Positions 33,845 to 42,264 of a DNA stretch of 62,217 nucleotides are shown one piece after another. The stretch spans positions 52,998 through 115,214 of the forward strand of contig DAXT01000016.1 in the NCBI GenBank assembly GCA_002506535.1, given 5' to 3'. Positions within the stretch are counted from its first letter, which is position 1; every line of letters begins with the position of its first letter. The notes under the pieces were generated by a model. It ran no database searches, was not told where the DNA came from, and saw nothing but the letters and a program-made list of their open reading frames with translations. The translations under genes and the position numbers were made by a program. This stretch comes from Methanothrix harundinacea (GTDB lineage Archaea; Halobacteriota; Methanosarcinia; Methanotrichales; Methanotrichaceae).

Positions 33845-34954
33845 ATGAAGATCAGAGATAGCTTCGCAGGGGCAGAGGCATGCCACCACGGAGGACGGAT
33901 AAGGTCGTTGGCAGCTAGCCTCGAAATCCGCCAGGAGGACCTCCTGGACTACAGCGCCAACATAAACCCCCTGGGCCATCCGCCCTTAGACGACCTGATC
34001 CTGCGGGAGATGGAGAGGATAGGCCACTATCCTGACAACGATTACCTCGAGTTCAGGACGGCGGCGGCGGTTTTTGCGGGGGTCGAACCGGAGAACGTCG
34101 TCCCGGGGAACGGCTCATCGGAGCTGATGAGGCTCTTCGCCGAGGCGCTTTTAGAACCAGGAGATATGGTGGTTATCACTGAGCCGACCTTCGGCGAGTA
34201 CGCGGCCCAGTCCCGCCTCTTCGGAGCCGAGATCGTCCCCGTCAACAGGGGGATCAACGGGCCGGTAGATCCGAAGAATTTTCTCTCTGACGCCCTCCTG
34301 GAAGAGGCGAAGGCGGTCTTCATCTGTAACCCCAACAACCCCACGGGGGTCCTCCTGCCGAGATCGATGATCTTGGACCTTGCGGAGAGGTGCGAGAGCG
34401 CCGAGACCTTCCTCTTCGTCGACGAGGCGTTCATAGAGCTGTCGGACCCCGACCAGACCGTCGCTGATATGGCTGCGGAGATGGAGCATCTCTTCGTGGC
34501 GAGGTCCCTCACCAAGTCCTTCGGGGTTCCCGGGATAAGGCTTGGCTTCGGCGTCGCAGGAGACCGCCTAGCCGAGGTGATGAACAGGACCCGCCTCCCC
34601 TGGAGCATCAGCTCCCTCGCCTCGGCGGCCGGAGCCTACCTCCTATCCCAGGGCGACCATCTCGTCCGAAGCAGGCGGGTGATCGAAGAGGAGCTGGCAT
34701 GGCTGACAGAAGAGCTCGAAAGGCTCGGCCTAGATCCCGTCAAAAGCTCCGTCAACTTCATCCTGGTGGGCCTGGGCCGAAAGGAGATCCGGTCCTCCGA
34801 TCTCGTCGAGAGGATGGTGGGGGAGAGGGTTCTCGTCCGGGACTGCCGGTCCTTCGGCCTGGGGGAGGGTTACGTCCGGGTTGCGGTGAGAAATAGGGAG
34901 GAGAACGAGCGGTTTATTTCGGCTCTGGAGAGGGTGCTGGGATGGAGAGGCTGA
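33845..34954 (+). CDS. cobD: Threonine-phosphate decarboxylase CobD (PLP enzyme)
   Basis: A 369-residue fold-type I PLP enzyme. It makes aminopropanol phosphate, the linker of the cobamide nucleotide loop. PLP lysine region SLTKSFGVPGIRLGFG, substrate region ICNPNNPTGVLLP and DYSANINPLGHP at the start are clear; the last distinguishes CobD-type from HisC-type, though histidinol-phosphate aminotransferase remains a possibility. Context with cbiB supports CobD. ATG 33845 has GGAGG 9 bases upstream. It overlaps the next gene by 13 bases. Confidence 0.87.
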   Translation: MKIRDSFAGAEACHHGGRIRSLAASLEIRQEDLLDYSANINPLGHPPLDDLILREMERIGHYPDNDYLEFRTAAAVFAGVEPENVVPGNGSSELMRLFAEALLEPGDMVVITEPTFGEYAAQSRLFGAEIVPVNRGINGPVDPKNFLSDALLEEAKAVFICNPNNPTGVLLPRSMILDLAERCESAETFLFVDEAFIELSDPDQTVADMAAEMEHLFVARSLTKSFGVPGIRLGFGVAGDRLAEVMNRTRLPWSISSLASAAGAYLLSQGDHLVRSRRVIEEELAWLTEELERLGLDPVKSSVNFILVGLGRKEIRSSDLVERMVGERVLVRDCRSFGLGEGYVRVAVRNREENERFISALERVLGWRG

Positions 34955-35184
34955 GCTGCGACCGTTACCCGTGCCACCATCCGGCCCAGGATTGCACCTT
35001 CTGCTTCTGTCCCTTCTACCCCTGCACCGACGAGAGGACCGGAGGGCAGATGATCGATGGCGAGTGGTCATGCGATCTCTGTATCCTCCTCCACGACCCC
35101 GATGTGGCGGCGAGGGTGATGGAGGGGCTGATCAGGGGCGAAGACCTGGAAGAGATCTGGATGGAGCTGGAGAAGATGCTATGA
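34942..35184 (+). CDS. Cys-rich small-domain protein (PF04071-like)
   Basis: An 80-residue protein with eight Cys in its first 47 residues (CDRYPCHH, CTFCFCPFYPC, CDLC), a probable zinc- or cluster-binding domain of the kind repeatedly found beside cobD and cbiB in methanogens. It overlaps cobD and precedes cbiB. A role in cobamide synthesis is inferred from context only. Confidence 0.82.
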   Translation: MERLSCDRYPCHHPAQDCTFCFCPFYPCTDERTGGQMIDGEWSCDLCILLHDPDVAARVMEGLIRGEDLEEIWMELEKML

Positions 35185-35239
35185 CCCGCCGAAACGGCCC
35201 CATCGGATCGGAGATGGAGGGGTGGGGCCTGGAGCGGCC

Positions 35240-36193
35240 ATGATCCTGCCGATCCCCGACGGATTTTCGGTCTCCTGGCCGCTTATGGTCCTCATCCTCG
35301 CGGTGGCGATGGACCTCGCCTTTGGGGAGCCGCCGGCGAGGGTCCATCCCGTCGTCCTCATGGGTAGGCTGATCGGGGGCTTGAAGAGGCGGGCGAGGCC
35401 GGCGAAGGGTACGGGCCTTCTGATCGCCCTCTTCGTCATCCTCGTAACGGCGGCTTGCGGCCACCTTCTGATAGCGGCAGCAGATCGCGTCAACATATTC
35501 GGAGTTGGCCTGGGCCTCTTCGCGGCGGCTTACCTCCTCAAGTCGACGATCGCCATAAGGTGCCTTCTGGAGACGTCCAGGGATATCGGTAGGCTCGTAG
35601 AAAGGGACCTGGAAGGATCTAAGAAGCTTCTTTCGGCCCTGGTGAGCAGAGATCCCGCCGGCCTTACAAAGACCCAGGCGACCTCAGCGGTGATCGAGTC
35701 CCTCTCCGAGAACTATGTCGACGCCGTCGTATCGCCCCTATTCTACTACCTACTCTTCTCTCCTATCGGCTTGGGGGTGGAGGCTGCCCTTGCCTTCAAG
35801 GCGGCTAACACCCTGGACAGCATGCTCGGCTATCGGACCGAGGAGCTGCGGGAGCTGGGCTGGGCTTCGGCGAAGATCGACGACCTCGCCAACTGGGCGC
35901 CTGCCAGGCTGAGCCTTCCGATGATTGCGGCAGCCCGGCCCCGGCGGGCGGCGGAAGCGGCGAGGGCCGCCCTGCGGGACTCTCAAAATACCTCGAGCCC
36001 CAACTCCGGATGGCCGATGGCGGCGGCGGCGGGATCCCTGGGGATAAGGCTAGAGAAGCCAGGGGTCTACGTCGTCGGCGAGGGGGGGAGGGACCCAACG
36101 ACGGGAGACATCAAACCCGCCCTCCGGCTGGTGGGGACGGCGATAGGGATCGCCGTAGCGGCATCGGCCCTGATCCTTCTTTACGTCGGCTGA
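35240..36193 (+). CDS. cbiB: Adenosylcobinamide-phosphate synthase CbiB
   Basis: A 317-residue membrane protein that attaches aminopropanol (phosphate) to adenosylcobyric acid. Typical motifs are AMDLAFGEPPARVHPVVLMG near the N-terminus, SENYVDAVVSPLFYYLLF (about 166-183) and FKAANTLDSMLGYR. There are about five helices. I prefer ATG 35240 with GGAG five bases upstream to a GTG at 35222. It completes the cobD-Cys-rich-cbiB run. Confidence 0.93.
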   Translation: MILPIPDGFSVSWPLMVLILAVAMDLAFGEPPARVHPVVLMGRLIGGLKRRARPAKGTGLLIALFVILVTAACGHLLIAAADRVNIFGVGLGLFAAAYLLKSTIAIRCLLETSRDIGRLVERDLEGSKKLLSALVSRDPAGLTKTQATSAVIESLSENYVDAVVSPLFYYLLFSPIGLGVEAALAFKAANTLDSMLGYRTEELRELGWASAKIDDLANWAPARLSLPMIAAARPRRAAEAARAALRDSQNTSSPNSGWPMAAAAGSLGIRLEKPGVYVVGEGGRDPTTGDIKPALRLVGTAIGIAVAASALILLYVG

Positions 36194-36308
36194 CCGCATC
36201 CTGGTCGATCGATGCCGTCGGGGGCATGCCACCATCCCCGGCCCAAGATTCCCGGGTCCTCCATCCCTTTCCCCTCTCCCCCTCTCCCCTCCCGGATCCC
36301 CGGCCTCT

Positions 36309-36368
36309 TCACTCATCGGATTACTCTTCAGATGACTCTTCAGATGGCTCTTCAGACGACTCTTCGGA
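36309..36368. repeat. 12-bp repeat encoding Ser/Glu downstream of an in-frame TGA
   Basis: Five near-identical 12-bp units (ACTCTTCAGATG type) lie directly beyond the stop of the minus-strand gene at 36369. Read in that gene's frame they encode S-E-E-S/P repeats up to a TAA at about 36321; the gene's own stop is a TGA in the serine-codon position of one unit. Confidence 0.8.
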
Positions 36369-36698
36369 TCACTCTTCGCATGTATCTTCTTCGCCGCACT
36401 CCTCGCAGCTGACGAGGCCGCAGGCGTCGGTCTGCCCCTTGATGACGACGAAGCCCCTCCCCCTCTCGTCGTCGACGAAGTCGATGACGGCGACCCGGAG
36501 CTCCTCGTACTCGCTGGGGTTGATGTAGACCTGGACGTCGTTGCTCTCGAAGACCAGGTCCTTCTCGTTGAAGGGGCCAAGGCCCAGGGCGAACCGTGGG
36601 ACCTCGCCCGGCTGGCTCGCCTTGAAGAGCTTGACGACTTTGCCCTCAGCGGCCCTCATGAGGAGCTTCTCGGCCGCGGCATCGGTAATCTCGATCAT
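36369..36698 (-). CDS. A-type (IscA/HesB-like) Fe-S biogenesis protein
   Basis: 109 residues of the HesB/IscA fold (MIEITDAAAEKLLMRAAEG at the start, ALGLGPFNEKDLVFESNDVQVYI in the core). In classical IscA three Cys bind the cluster; here the first is not evident and Cys cluster at the end (DACGLVSCEECGEEDTC). The protein may carry or sense Fe-S clusters. It ends at a TGA after which an acidic repeat tail continues in frame. Confidence 0.78.
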   Translation of the reverse strand: MIEITDAAAEKLLMRAAEGKVVKLFKASQPGEVPRFALGLGPFNEKDLVFESNDVQVYINPSEYEELRVAVIDFVDDERGRGFVVIKGQTDACGLVSCEECGEEDTCEE

Positions 36699-36826
36699 TA
36701 CTTTTCCACCGGGGAGGGGTCAGCGGGGTAGATATTAAAGATATGCGATCCCGGTCCAAAAAGGCCCAGAAAAGCCCAGGAGAGCGACAAAATATTTATC
36801 AGGGCCGAAGGACCACCAACCAAGAG

Positions 36827-37480
36827 ATGGAGAAGATGGGCGATCTTTTGGAGATGCTCCGGCGTTTCAACACCCTGGGGTCGACGAAGGAGGCGGCGGA
36901 GGAGGTCTTCGGCTCTGGGGTGAAAGAGGTCCTGATCAGGGAGGAGCGGCCGGACGTCGACCAGGTGATCATCGCCTTCCACGACGGCATCATCATCAAT
37001 GCCAGGCACATCCTCAGCCAGGAGGGGGTCGTCCTCTTCGGTGAGGAGTGGGAGTTCCGGATGAAGCTCGCCACCGACCTCACCTCTACCATCGACTACA
37101 ACATCTTCTACTCCCGGTACATCCACGGGAAGGGGTACCTGAGAAACGACATCGGCTACGTCGAGAATAAGCTATTGCGCAAGATGCTGGAGGACTTCTA
37201 CATCCCCCGGCAGCGGTCGATATTCAAGCCGATCATCCTGGAGTTCAAGGGGCTCTTCGACTACGACTTCTTCGGGATCGAGGTCGACCGGGACCACGCC
37301 GAGGTATATTACTCCACCGTCCGCCAGGGGCGCGAGGAGGCGGAGGCGGCGATCGAGGAGGTCGTCGGCCGCCTCCACTACCTGAGCGATATGATGAAGG
37401 ACGAGGAGATCCGCAGGGCGCTGAAGGCCCTCGACGAGGATCTGTGCAAGGTTCTGTTGATACTATGCCCGACGGGGTGA
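36827..37480 (+). CDS. Hypothetical cytoplasmic protein
   Basis: A 217-residue charged protein I do not recognise. Features: AAEEVFGSGVKEVLIREERPDVD, an aromatic centre (FYSRYIHGKGYLRNDIGYVENKLLRKMLEDFY) and a helical end. ATG 36827 is preferred because AAAATATTTATC at 36789-36800 is a TATA box about 30 bases upstream, implying a leaderless or short-leader mRNA; the frame runs 28 codons further upstream. It is divergent from the A-type protein. Confidence 0.65.
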   Translation: MEKMGDLLEMLRRFNTLGSTKEAAEEVFGSGVKEVLIREERPDVDQVIIAFHDGIIINARHILSQEGVVLFGEEWEFRMKLATDLTSTIDYNIFYSRYIHGKGYLRNDIGYVENKLLRKMLEDFYIPRQRSIFKPIILEFKGLFDYDFFGIEVDRDHAEVYYSTVRQGREEAEAAIEEVVGRLHYLSDMMKDEEIRRALKALDEDLCKVLLILCPTG

Positions 37481-37620
37481 GGGATAGGTTGCAGCGACGG
37501 ATCCCGGTTATAGAGCAGATCGGGCATTTCAGGAATGAGACGGAGCCCGCGGAGGTATTCTTTTAACTGAATCAACATGGCATCAAGGCAGCAATAGCAG
37601 CTGGAATTTGGCTACGGCGA

Positions 37621-38364
37621 TTAACTCAGCCAATTCCATAATCGTTTTCGCAGTCTATTGATATGCTCAAGTAAATTCAACGCCGCAATAAACGTAACGA
37701 TATATATTAGCCATTTAAAATATTCACGTTCATATATATAATTAATGTGCACATTTATAACTTCTTCATCTTGATACCATCTATTCAAATTTCCGTATGT
37801 ATATAAAATAGATATTTTATAATCACCTGCGGATGCATTTTCAGCAATTATAAAATCAATAGTATATGGGGCAAAATATGTTGGATTGTCGTTCGTTCTG
37901 GTCTCTCCTAGTATTAAGCCAGATGCACCAGATAAATCAGTTCCTTGAAAAGCTTCTTCAAGCCCTTCAATCGCGCTAATGTCGAGCATCATATACGTAT
38001 TTTTTGAGATTAAATGGTAAAAGCCGTTAGATGAAAAATTTCTTGATTCATAGTAGCTTTTAAATTCAGAGGGGCTTATACGATTATATTTTCTATCTGT
38101 AAAATTGATTTTTCCATTACTTGGTAATTGCACTGGTATGACTACATATAATTTGCTGATTTCTACATCCCCCAGACCTGTTATGAATAATTCGATTCTT
38201 AAATGGTCACCAGGGTTAAGTTGGGTGCGGCTCGTTTGTATTAAAATATTATAAGAAGTATCGCCCGAGAAATCTGCCAACACAGTACGATTTCCTGAAA
38301 CATCTGTTGGTAATATTATCAATATTACCAATAAGGCTAATGGTATGAAGTTCATTTGTATCAC
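37621..38364 (-). CDS. AT-rich secreted/anchored hypothetical protein
   Basis: 247 residues: a signal peptide (FIPLALLVILIILPTDVSG), an extracellular beta-rich domain (LNPGDHLRIELFITGLGDVEISKLYVVIPVQ) resembling archaeal surface-domain folds, and a C-terminal membrane helix (YFKWLIYIVTFIAALNLLEHI) with a basic end. Base composition is much more AT-rich than the neighbours, suggesting transfer. No ribosome binding site stands out. Confidence 0.72.
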   Translation of the reverse strand: MIQMNFIPLALLVILIILPTDVSGNRTVLADFSGDTSYNILIQTSRTQLNPGDHLRIELFITGLGDVEISKLYVVIPVQLPSNGKINFTDRKYNRISPSEFKSYYESRNFSSNGFYHLISKNTYMMLDISAIEGLEEAFQGTDLSGASGLILGETRTNDNPTYFAPYTIDFIIAENASAGDYKISILYTYGNLNRWYQDEEVINVHINYIYEREYFKWLIYIVTFIAALNLLEHINRLRKRLWNWLS

Positions 38365-38601
38365 TTAGTCATTCAGCATATTTTTAATCATTTTCCTCGC
38401 ACAAAAGCGGGTCCCCAGACTGCCTCAGATCTCCCTAGATGAAATCCCTTAATTATCCTCCCTACAATCCACACGATCCCGCCGCCGTTCTCGCCCCGCT
38501 CCGTTTTCCCTGCCCGCCTTCCCCGGCGGGGGTTCCCGCGCCCCTCGGCGGGGCAGCCTTGCATATCCCCCCGCCGCCGGGGGCGATCGGTGCTATCACC
38601 T

Positions 38602-38883
38602 TTATCCAGCCCAGACCACCTCCCTCTCCACAAAGGGGGCGACGTGAGGACTCAGACCCCTGGTGGTGACGAGGTCCACCTCCCGGCCGAAGAGCTCTTC
38701 GAGGAAGAAGGCGAGGTCCATAAAGTTGTCGAAGGAGGGGACTTCGAACTCCACGAGGACGTCGACGTCGCTCGTCTCCTTCTCCTCTCCCCGAGCGTGA
38801 GAGCCGAAGATACCGATTCGCTTCACTCCGAACCTTCTTTTTATCTCGCTCTCATGTTCTTTCAGGATCTTCAGAGCATCCAT
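38602..38883 (-). CDS. MNT-type minimal nucleotidyltransferase
   Basis: A 93-residue protein with the pol-beta nucleotidyltransferase motif IGIFGSHARGEEKETSDVDVLVEF. MntA-like proteins of this type AMPylate the HEPN ribonuclease HepT as an antitoxin. No HEPN partner is visible on either side, so this one may be an orphan. ATG 38883 has GGAGG 9 bases upstream. Confidence 0.85.
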   Translation of the reverse strand: MDALKILKEHESEIKRRFGVKRIGIFGSHARGEEKETSDVDVLVEFEVPSFDNFMDLAFFLEELFGREVDLVTTRGLSPHVAPFVEREVVWAG

Positions 38884-39390
38884 CCCTCGATCGCCTCCAA
38901 AACGCCAACTTTGGCTCAACTTTGAAGCTCGGGAGTTATCTACCTTTTGACCTCTTCGAGGATCTCCATTCATCAGCGACTATACAGCCGATTTGCTGGG
39001 ACCTGACCGGCCCTTCCCGCCTCGCGGTGGTTCGCCGCCCGCCGTCCCCTTCCGGCGGAGGTCCCGCCCCCCCCCTCGACAGCGGCCGCCACCCGCGCCC
39101 CGGCGCTGCCGGGGGCGGATCCGCGGATCGTCCCTGATCCAGGTGGGCGGGCCTCCAGGATTCCGCCTATCGGCTTAAGGTATCTCAACATCGGAGCATA
39201 AGAAAAATTGCCTGAAGATTTGGCCGAGATCGAACCTGCCTGATAGATAATTATAGAAAAAAAATAAATACATCTCTTCCGCCAAATTCCTGAGATGGGA
39301 GGGGCTCCCATCCAGGATCTTGGCAGAATCGCGCCCAGATGGCCTATCTGGCCCAGGTCGGAGAGCCAGCTCTTCCCATCCCCATGGTTC
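38884..39390. other. Intergenic region, GC-rich, no gene seen
   Basis: About 500 bases. GC-rich stretch 38990-39150 has several short palindromes (GGATCCGCGGATC near 39116) but no coding frame with a start signal. The next 100 bases are AT-rich. Confidence 0.45.
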
Positions 39391-39945
39391 TCATTCGTCG
39401 ATCGGCGTCAGGATGGTCGTCTCTGCAAAGTATTCAGCGAATGTATAGTTGTCGAGATCCTCTGGGTCCACTCTGTATCCATAGCCGAGGCCGGTGAGGA
39501 TGATCTCCCCAGACTCCAGGATCTTCCCGTCCAGCATTCCCTCATAAGTCAGGTTAGTTCCCTCACCCGTCTCGGACTCAAAGTAGACTATCCTCACCTC
39601 ATCCATGACGGTGGAACCCAGGAGCTGGTAAGATCCACCATCGGAAGACTCGATGGTGCCCACCAGAATTGAGCCGTACTGCTCGATGGTCCAGATGTAG
39701 CTACCCCCCTCGTAGGGATAAGGAGCTGAATAATTCCCGTCGAAATCAACGGAAACTCCCTGAGTGAGATCGGCATACTTGCCAGAGATCTCCTTCACAT
39801 CCACCTTCGATGTGATTTGAGTTGTGTCGAGAGCAGCCCAGGGATCTTCGACCTCGGCGGCGACCTCCTGGTCGTCGCCCACGGCGGAGAGTCCCATCAG
39901 CAGAAGGAGGGCCATTATCCCTCCAAGGGTCGTAATTCTCCTCAT
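39391..39945 (-). CDS. Secreted hypothetical protein
   Basis: 184 residues with a signal peptide (GGIMALLLLMGLSAVG). The mature part is acidic and beta-rich (YIWTIEQYGSILVGTIESSDGG, EGMLDGKILESGEIILTG), resembling lipocalin-like barrels with repeated I..G.I strands. GGAGGT lies 7 bases before the ATG. The function is unknown. Confidence 0.78.
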   Translation of the reverse strand: MRRITTLGGIMALLLLMGLSAVGDDQEVAAEVEDPWAALDTTQITSKVDVKEISGKYADLTQGVSVDFDGNYSAPYPYEGGSYIWTIEQYGSILVGTIESSDGGSYQLLGSTVMDEVRIVYFESETGEGTNLTYEGMLDGKILESGEIILTGLGYGYRVDPEDLDNYTFAEYFAETTILTPIDE

Positions 39946-40280
39946 CTTAATAACCTCCGTATATTGTTTTACAGCCGTTAAGGCATTTGTGGCTTAATAG
40001 AATAAAAACTTTGTGATCTATATGAAAGAGATATTCGTTCTTCTGGCCGATCTGGATCTGCGAGCCTGGTTCAGGCCGCCTGGTCAGAGCCTCCCGCCTG
40101 CGGCGCCCTTCCATCCCCCATCAGCAGGCGAGAAGGCCATGATCTCATGACGCCTGAACCCTCAGGTCTCAAAGAATCGTTCCGGTCCTGGCTCGACTTT
40201 CGGGAACAGGAGACTTAAGGCCGGGCCTCTCCGGCGCGGCCTTGCGACGGCGGCCTCCACAGGACCGGGAGGTTTCAGAT
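39946..40280. other. Intergenic region with promoter of the secreted protein
   Basis: About 335 bases. TTTTTATTCTATTAAG on the minus strand (about 40010-39993) can serve as promoter of the gene at 39945. A short plus frame at 40020 lacks a ribosome binding site. The rest shows nothing clear. Confidence 0.35.
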
Positions 40281-40667
40281 CTACTTCAGAACGAGCCTCA
40301 GAGCCCTCTGGGGACAGGCGGTGATGCAGCTGGCGCACTGGACGCATCTTCCGGCGTCGGCGACCACCTCCGACCCCTCAAACCTGAAGGTCCCTGTAGG
40401 ACAGATCGATATGCAGGCACCGCAGTGGACGCATTCGTCATCGTCTTTGATGATGGGGTTCTCCAGGAGGACGACCCTGACACCCCTATCCTCGAAGGCC
40501 CTCTTCACCTCGCTACACTTGTCCAGGTCGACGTCGACGACGATCTCGCCGGAGACGGCGTCGACCTTCGCCCGCTCGATGTTGATCAGAGCCTTCGTCT
40601 CCAGGATCACCGACGATACTATCGGCTTTCTTACGATCCCGGGGGAGACGTGGAGCATCAGCTTCAT
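40281..40667 (-). CDS. NIL-domain ferredoxin of the homocysteine pathway
   Basis: 128 residues: an N-terminal NIL domain (SVILETKALINIERAKVDAVSG) and two 4Fe-4S sites (CVHCGACISICP, CVQCASCITACP). Homologues in methanogens act with the DUF39 protein encoded just upstream to turn aspartate semialdehyde and sulfide into homocysteine. The ATG overlaps the upstream stop by four bases, so the two are coupled. Confidence 0.88.
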   Translation of the reverse strand: MKLMLHVSPGIVRKPIVSSVILETKALINIERAKVDAVSGEIVVDVDLDKCSEVKRAFEDRGVRVVLLENPIIKDDDECVHCGACISICPTGTFRFEGSEVVADAGRCVQCASCITACPQRALRLVLK

Positions 40668-42172
40668 GGTGACCTCCTCCTGCCGTAGAGCCTGCTGAGG
40701 TGGTCGCTCGTCAGCATCCCTATCACCCGGTGATCCTTGTCCACCACCGGGAGCGCCGAGATCCTGTGGTGGTGGAGCTTCCTCGCCGCCAGCTCCAGGG
40801 GCTCGTCGGGGCTGGCGATGAAGACCTTCCTCGTCATCATCTCGGAGATATGAGAGGTCTTGTCGCTGGCGACGGCCTTGGATATGTCCCAGGCGGTGAC
40901 CATCCCGATGAGCCTCTCATCCGCCGATACGACCGGAAGATGGTCGAAGGTGCCGCCGACGATCATCCTCGCCGCCTCCTTGATGCTGATCTCTTCCCTG
41001 ACGGTCACCACCTCGCAGCTCATGACGTCCCCCACCAGGAGAAACTCCTTCGTCTGCCTCACGGGGCTGTTCCTGCCGACCCTGGAGAGAGGCTCCGAAG
41101 CCGCCGTCAGGAGAAACTCCCCCCTCCGGATGGAGTCGCTCAACGCCGAAGCCACCTTCCTCGCCACATGGCGGCTGGAGAGGGCCGATGTCTTCACCTC
41201 GGACCCGTCGATATCTACGACCCCTGAGTAGAGCTCCTCGTAGTTCACCCGCCTGACGGCGGGGCGGGCGCGTCTCGGGACGCCGTAGTCGACGATCTCG
41301 GTCTCGATATCTGCGTCCCTGACGGCGGTCTTCTTTGCGATCCCTTCATTCAGGACCGGTATCGGGACGCCGAGGCCAACGTAGAGGCTCGGGCCGTAGT
41401 CCTGGAAGGTGGCGCCCCTGAGAAACTCGGAGTTCATCTCCTTGAGGTCGCCCTTCACCATCAGGGTGGCAAACCCGTTCTGAGGGAGATGCTGGGTCCC
41501 CGAGCCGATGATCTGCCCCTGGCCGCCGCAGAGGAATATCCTCGTCCCAACCCCTATGTACTCGAAGTCTGGGTCGTTTGGTATAGGCGAAAGAGATCCG
41601 GCGCCGCTGTAGCTGACGTTTCCGTATCGAGGTAGGAGGGTTCCCATGTAGGTGTGGAGCGTCCTCTCAGTGGAGTTGGTCGCCGCTGCGTACCTCTGGT
41701 AAGCGTTCCTCGGGTTGACCATGATAGCCTGGTTGAAGTCATCGAGCCTGAGGGTCGTCTCCAGCTCGGAGCGGGGGTAGCAGTCTGTGACGACCCCCTG
41801 GGCCCGCAGCTCCACCTCCCTTCCGGAGACGAGGTCCTCCATGACGTGGGCTCCACCGTACTCGTTGCCCCGGTCTTCGGACGGCTGGGTGGCTCCCAGG
41901 AAGAGGTCGACGGCGGCTATGCCCCCGTAGGCCTCCACGTTGTTCAGCCAGGCCTTGGAGATCTTTATCGGCGGATCGCTGTGGCCGGTGTTGAGAAAGA
42001 GACCGGACGAGCACATAGCTCCGAAGGTGCCGGTGGTGACGACGTCCACCTCCCGGACCGCACCGCCGGTGCCCAGCTCGTCCACCAGATACGGCATCTC
42101 CTCCGCAGTGACCACCCGAACGCTGCCGTCCCGGATGCGTTCGTTGATCTCCGACAACGACTTCTCCTGCAC
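40664..42172 (-). CDS. L-aspartate semialdehyde sulfurtransferase (DUF39-CBS)
   Basis: 502 residues: a DUF39 domain (about 1-370; TTGTFGAMCSSGLFLNTGH carries the family Cys) and two C-terminal CBS domains (VGDVMSCEVVTVREE, ISEMMTRKVFIASPDEPL) that may bind adenosyl ligands for regulation. Methanogen homologues are required for homocysteine synthesis from aspartate semialdehyde. It forms a coupled pair with the NIL-ferredoxin gene. Confidence 0.9.
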   Translation of the reverse strand: MQEKSLSEINERIRDGSVRVVTAEEMPYLVDELGTGGAVREVDVVTTGTFGAMCSSGLFLNTGHSDPPIKISKAWLNNVEAYGGIAAVDLFLGATQPSEDRGNEYGGAHVMEDLVSGREVELRAQGVVTDCYPRSELETTLRLDDFNQAIMVNPRNAYQRYAAATNSTERTLHTYMGTLLPRYGNVSYSGAGSLSPIPNDPDFEYIGVGTRIFLCGGQGQIIGSGTQHLPQNGFATLMVKGDLKEMNSEFLRGATFQDYGPSLYVGLGVPIPVLNEGIAKKTAVRDADIETEIVDYGVPRRARPAVRRVNYEELYSGVVDIDGSEVKTSALSSRHVARKVASALSDSIRRGEFLLTAASEPLSRVGRNSPVRQTKEFLLVGDVMSCEVVTVREEISIKEAARMIVGGTFDHLPVVSADERLIGMVTAWDISKAVASDKTSHISEMMTRKVFIASPDEPLELAARKLHHHRISALPVVDKDHRVIGMLTSDHLSRLYGRRRSP

Positions 42173-42264
42173 GAACCGTTCTTCTGAAGATGGGAGGTAT
42201 TAAAGGCTTGTGGGGTCCGTCGGCTCAACACCGTTATCTTGGATCACGGAGATGATGCGGTCAG

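Noticed and set aside
40020..40148. Plus-strand 42-codon frame starting MKEIFVLLADLD
   Set aside because: No clear ribosome binding site and a Pro-rich end; likely chance.
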